9,094 nt of DNA from Sulfurimonas sp. (GTDB lineage: Bacteria; Campylobacterota; Campylobacteria; Campylobacterales; Sulfurimonadaceae). The translations under genes were made by a program, and so were the position numbers. Below are positions 6,622 through 9,094 of this stretch, one piece after another. Position 1 is the stretch's first letter. Each line of letters starts with the position of its first letter. The stretch covers positions 258,262-267,355 of the forward strand of contig NVXO02000004.1 in assembly GCA_002733945.2 (NCBI GenBank). Direction: 5' to 3'. The notes beneath the pieces are model-generated. The model worked only from the letters and a program-made list of their open reading frames with translations. It did no database searches and was not told where the DNA came from.

Positions 6622-6659
6622 AATCATAAGTACATTTAGCTATAATTGTACTTATGATT
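6622..6659 (+). promoter_or_regulatory. 13-bp perfect inverted repeat holding the ybeY promoter and start codon
   Basis: AATCATAAGTACA (6622-6634) and TGTACTTATGATT (6647-6659) are exact reverse complements, separated by a 12-base loop. The loop ends in TATAAT (6641-6646). The right arm contains the ybeY ATG (6654-6656). No T tract follows, so an intrinsic terminator is unlikely. A transcript started from the TATAAT box would begin at about 6653, at or next to the ATG, and would lack the left arm. Read-through RNA from the upstream gene would carry both arms and could fold over the start codon. Confidence 0.7.
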
Positions 6660-7073
6660 GAACTTGACAACCGAACAACCCTTACAATAGACATATCCCT
6701 CCTGCAGTCAATAGCTGACACCCTTACAAATAAAGAAATTGAACTTATTATCACTTCAAATAGTGAGATTCAAAGTATCAATTCTGAGTGTAGAAATATC
6801 AATAAACCAACTGATGTACTTAGTTTTCCTTATGAAGAGATGCCTATGAGTCCACTTGGAAGTATAGTAATATCAGAAAATTTTGTAAAAGAAAAGGCGA
6901 GTGAACTTGGACATACGGTATCTGATGAACTAGCATTACTTTTCATACATGGTTTACTTCACCTCTTGGGCTATGACCATGAAGTCGATAGTGGTGAGAT
7001 GCGCGAAAAAGAGAAAGATATTATAGAGTTGTTCTCTCTTCCAAAAAGTTTAATAGTAAGAAACCAAGGATAA
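6654..7073 (+). CDS. ybeY: Endoribonuclease / rRNA maturation factor YbeY
   Basis: This 139-residue cytoplasmic metalloprotein takes part in 16S rRNA 3'-end maturation and ribosome quality control. The zinc motif HGLLHLLGYDH gives His99, His103 and His109 (H-x3-H-x5-H). NKPTDVLSFP (50-59) and LGSIVIS (68-74) are further family signatures. The length is near that of other short YbeY proteins. There is no Shine-Dalgarno before the ATG. A TATAAT box lies only seven bases upstream of it, so the gene may be expressed from a leaderless transcript. The antiporter gene starts two bases after its stop, which indicates an operon. Identity is secure. Confidence 0.96.
   Translation: MIELDNRTTLTIDISLLQSIADTLTNKEIELIITSNSEIQSINSECRNINKPTDVLSFPYEEMPMSPLGSIVISENFVKEKASELGHTVSDELALLFIHGLLHLLGYDHEVDSGEMREKEKDIIELFSLPKSLIVRNQG
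7066..7070 (+). promoter_or_regulatory. Shine-Dalgarno of the antiporter gene inside the end of ybeY
   Basis: AAGGA overlaps the last codons of ybeY and lies five bases before the ATG at 7076. The two-base gap between stop and start suggests translational coupling, and the strong site contrasts with the absence of one at ybeY. Confidence 0.7.
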
Positions 7074-7075
7074 AT

Positions 7076-7999
7076 ATGGATTATATAGTTTTTTTAGCTG
7101 CGATGGCTGCACTTATTTATGGAGCAGACTTTATCATTAAAGAGTCTGAGCGTATAGCTCTTCATTTTAACATTTCTCACTTTGTTATCGGTGCTACACT
7201 TGTGGCGTTTGGAACGTCTCTACCAGAGATGGCAGCTTCTATGATGGCGGCCTCACAAGGCAAGAGTGATATGGCTGTTGCAAATGTATTGGGAAGTGTT
7301 ATTTTTAACATTACTCTCGTACTTGGTTTAGTTCTTTTTATAGCGAAATCTATGAAACCTGAGCGTGACTTATTTTCAAAAGACAGTGCATGGGTTGTAG
7401 TACCTGTTGTGATTTTTTTACTTATGATTCAAGATGGTGTTATTGGAAGAGTAGATGGCATTATTTTTCTTCTTCTCATGATTTCATACCTTATCTTTTT
7501 GTTTACCAGTTCAAAAGATGACTTAGAGGATGAAATAGATGATAGTTTAACACAGAAGTTTAACTGGGCTAAAACACTAGTTCTACTAACTATTGGTTTT
7601 ATCTTTACTATCGGTGGTGCAAACTTTGTTATAGAGAGTGGTACAAGTATAGCAAGAAGTTTAGACGTGAGTGAATGGATTATTGGTCTATTCTTAATCT
7701 CACTTGGTACTTCTCTTCCTGAACTAGTAGTATCACTTGTGGCTATTAAAAAAGGGAATGCTGATATGAGTATTGGAAATATTATTGGCTCAAATGTAGC
7801 GAACTTCTCTATGGTTATTGGTGGCTCATCACTCATTCACCCACTAACAGTTAACATTCAAGACAACAGTTTTGATATTTTTATAATGGTAGCTGCATCA
7901 CTTACTCTACTTTTTATACTAGCAAACAAGCTCTACAACAAAGCAGGTGCAATTTTCCTTTTTGCTATCCTTGCTCTTTTTATACAAAATAGTTTTTAA
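7076..7999 (+). CDS. CaCA-family calcium/sodium antiporter (YrbG/CaxA-like)
   Basis: This 307-residue inner-membrane protein has about ten hydrophobic segments in two inverted halves. The first alpha repeat has FGTSLPE (45-51) and ANVLGSVIFN (69-78). The second has LGTSLPE (210-216) and GNIIGSNVAN (234-243). Thr47, Ser48, Glu51, Ser74 and Asn78, and their counterparts Thr212, Ser213, Glu216, Ser239 and Asn243, match the cation-binding positions known from archaeal NCX. The halves are joined by a short acidic loop (KDDLEDEIDD, 147-156). The usual GSN of the first repeat reads GSV, with the ligand-forming Ser and the downstream Asn kept. It likely exports Ca2+ in exchange for Na+ or H+; the ion pair cannot be read from sequence. 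It is probably co-transcribed with ybeY. Its stop is six bases from the convergent PBP2 stop. Confidence 0.93.
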   Translation: MDYIVFLAAMAALIYGADFIIKESERIALHFNISHFVIGATLVAFGTSLPEMAASMMAASQGKSDMAVANVLGSVIFNITLVLGLVLFIAKSMKPERDLFSKDSAWVVVPVVIFLLMIQDGVIGRVDGIIFLLLMISYLIFLFTSSKDDLEDEIDDSLTQKFNWAKTLVLLTIGFIFTIGGANFVIESGTSIARSLDVSEWIIGLFLISLGTSLPELVVSLVAIKKGNADMSIGNIIGSNVANFSMVIGGSSLIHPLTVNIQDNSFDIFIMVAASLTLLFILANKLYNKAGAIFLFAILALFIQNSF

Positions 8000-8005
8000 A
8001 AGAAC

Positions 8006-9094
8006 TTATTTTTTAATATACTCAAGCTCTAAGAGCTTGTCGTAAATATCTGATACAATTGCTCCTGCTGCATGCCCTCCATGCCCTCCATGCTCAACCA
8101 TAACCATGACAACATACTTAGGGTTTTTATAAGGTCCATAAGACGTGAACCAAGCATGAGAACGATTATAGTATGACATTTCATGCTCTAGTTTTCTTTT
8201 TTTGATGTCTTGTTTAATTGCAACAACTTGTGCAGTACCTGTTTTACCAGCAAGAATAACCTTAGAGTGCAGGTAAGATGTTGCTGTTCCCTTTGGGTTA
8301 TTACAAACTTGATACATCGCCTTTTGAATTATAGGCAGTTGTTCTTTTTCCTTCTCATTTAAAACATTTTCATATTTGTCTTCATACTTTATACCATTTA
8401 TCTCGTGTGCTAGATGAGGAGTGGGTAGCCTTCCTGTTGCGATAAAAGCAGTCTGCTGTGCAATTTGTAGAGGGGTAACAAGAAAATCACCCTGACCGAT
8501 GGACATATTGGCAGTTTCACCAATACTCCATATTTTATTATACTTTTTTAGTTTCCATTCCCTCGAAGGCACTACACCTATAAACTCATTTGGTAAGTCT
8601 ATACCGGTTTTTGCACTTAAACCATAACGCTTGAGTCCAGCACTCATTTTACGGTTACCAAGAATAAGACTTCCCTTATAAAAAAAGTCATCACAACTCT
8701 CACGAATAGCTTTTACAATACGAGTATGTCTATGCCCTTTTCTCTTCCAACATCTAAAAATACGTCCCCCTAAAGGAAGTGAAGACCTGCAGTCTACTTC
8801 CCATCTACTGGAGAGATCAGTAGAGATATATAATAGTCCCAACATTGGCTTTATAGCTGAACCTGGTGGATATAAACCGTGAATTAGTTTGTTTGTAAAG
8901 GGGTGATCCATACTAGAAGATAGACTATCATACATTTTATATGACATTCCTGATACAAATATATTGAGATTATAGTTAGGAAAACTCCCTGCTGCAAGGA
9001 TAGAACCATTAACGTTCATCACAACCATCGCCCCAACCTTTCCTTCAAAAAGCTTAGACATATAAGTTTGTAACTCCATATCAATAGTTAGTTT
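8006..9094 (-). CDS. mrdA: Penicillin-binding protein 2, transpeptidase domain (5' end outside window)
   Basis: The visible 362 residues are the C-terminal transpeptidase domain of the class B enzyme that cross-links peptidoglycan for cell elongation with RodA and MreB. The frame stays open to the right edge and the first residues, KLTIDMELQ, are the LTIDxxLQ signature at the entry of the domain. The ATG at 9079 is therefore internal, and the membrane anchor and dimerisation domain lie beyond the window. Numbering from that Met, the active-site motif SAIK is at 74-77 (serine codon 8858-8860), SCD at 128-130 stands for SxN or SxD, and KTG is at 269-271 in AGKTGTAQV. RSHAWFTSYGPYKNPKYVV and EHGGHGGHAAG are typical PBP2 end segments. 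No motif is missing. PBP2 rather than PBP3 is inferred from the Gly-rich end motif and overall pattern. Confidence 0.9.
   Translation of the reverse strand, partial: KLTIDMELQTYMSKLFEGKVGAMVVMNVNGSILAAGSFPNYNLNIFVSGMSYKMYDSLSSSMDHPFTNKLIHGLYPPGSAIKPMLGLLYISTDLSSRWEVDCRSSLPLGGRIFRCWKRKGHRHTRIVKAIRESCDDFFYKGSLILGNRKMSAGLKRYGLSAKTGIDLPNEFIGVVPSREWKLKKYNKIWSIGETANMSIGQGDFLVTPLQIAQQTAFIATGRLPTPHLAHEINGIKYEDKYENVLNEKEKEQLPIIQKAMYQVCNNPKGTATSYLHSKVILAGKTGTAQVVAIKQDIKKRKLEHEMSYYNRSHAWFTSYGPYKNPKYVVMVMVEHGGHGGHAAGAIVSDIYDKLLELEYIKK
8023..8039. other. Short stem-loop at the end of the PBP2 gene, beyond the antiporter stop
   Basis: CAAGCTC (8023-8029) and GAGCTTG (8033-8039) are exact reverse complements with a three-base loop. 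The stem lies in the last codons of PBP2 (K-L-L-E-L-E) and just past the antiporter stop. No T tract follows on either strand, so it is not a standard intrinsic terminator. It might still protect or pause either transcript, or be chance. Confidence 0.35.

Noticed and set aside
7429..7836. Minus-strand open frame of 135 codons
   Set aside because: It is an antisense shadow of the antiporter, whose transmembrane and GTSLPE motifs make the plus strand the clear coding strand.
8023..8039. Intrinsic terminator between the antiporter and PBP2 genes
   Set aside because: The seven-base stem is real, but no T tract follows it in either direction, and it lies within PBP2 codons. Kept only as a stem-loop.

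Overview
The window is about 9.1 kb of AT-rich, densely packed chromosomal DNA. It most likely comes from a Campylobacterota (Epsilonproteobacteria) bacterium, perhaps Sulfurimonas-like. The reasons are base composition, promoters with TATAAT-type -10 boxes and T-rich upstream DNA but no clear -35, very short intergenic spaces, and the gene set. The genus is inference. There is no rRNA, tRNA, CRISPR array, insertion sequence or prophage gene, and no gene-free stretch longer than about 120 bases.

Layout, left to right. (1) 3-536 (+) is the C-terminal end of an unrecognised protein that enters from the left edge; its tail resembles a sliding-clamp-binding motif. (2) 519-2501 (-) is a full methyl-accepting chemotaxis protein, overlapping gene 1 tail to tail. 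(3) 2618-3748 (+), divergent from it, is a TRAP-type solute-binding protein of the TakP-like kind with a twin-arginine lipoprotein signal; no TRAP membrane subunits are present. (4) 3809-5038 (+) is a secreted DUF4015-type putative glycoside hydrolase with a TTG start, behind a perfect 16-bp palindrome. (5) 5030-5686 (-) and 5679-6359 (-) are a YgjP/DUF45 metallopeptidase-like protein and QueC (preQ0 synthase), an overlapping pair transcribed leftward. (6) 6443-6616 (+) is a 57-residue YjfB-like putative motility protein, followed by ybeY (6654-7073) and a CaCA-family calcium/sodium antiporter (7076-7999). (7) 8006-9094 (-) is the transpeptidase domain of penicillin-binding protein 2, running off the right edge.

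How the genes relate. The chemoreceptor and the orphan binding protein share a divergent promoter region and may belong to one sensing or uptake circuit (inference). queC, yjfB and ybeY form a housekeeping and translation-related block with short, overlapping regulatory regions. The most notable structure is a perfect 13-bp inverted repeat at 6622-6659. A TATAAT box lies in its loop and the ybeY start codon in its right arm, which suggests that ybeY has a leaderless transcript of its own while its start is occluded on read-through RNA from yjfB. All three convergent gene ends overlap or nearly touch, leaving no room for ordinary terminators.

I see no obvious new multi-gene defence or mobile system. 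The interesting signals are regulatory architecture and unusual pairings rather than a new cassette.
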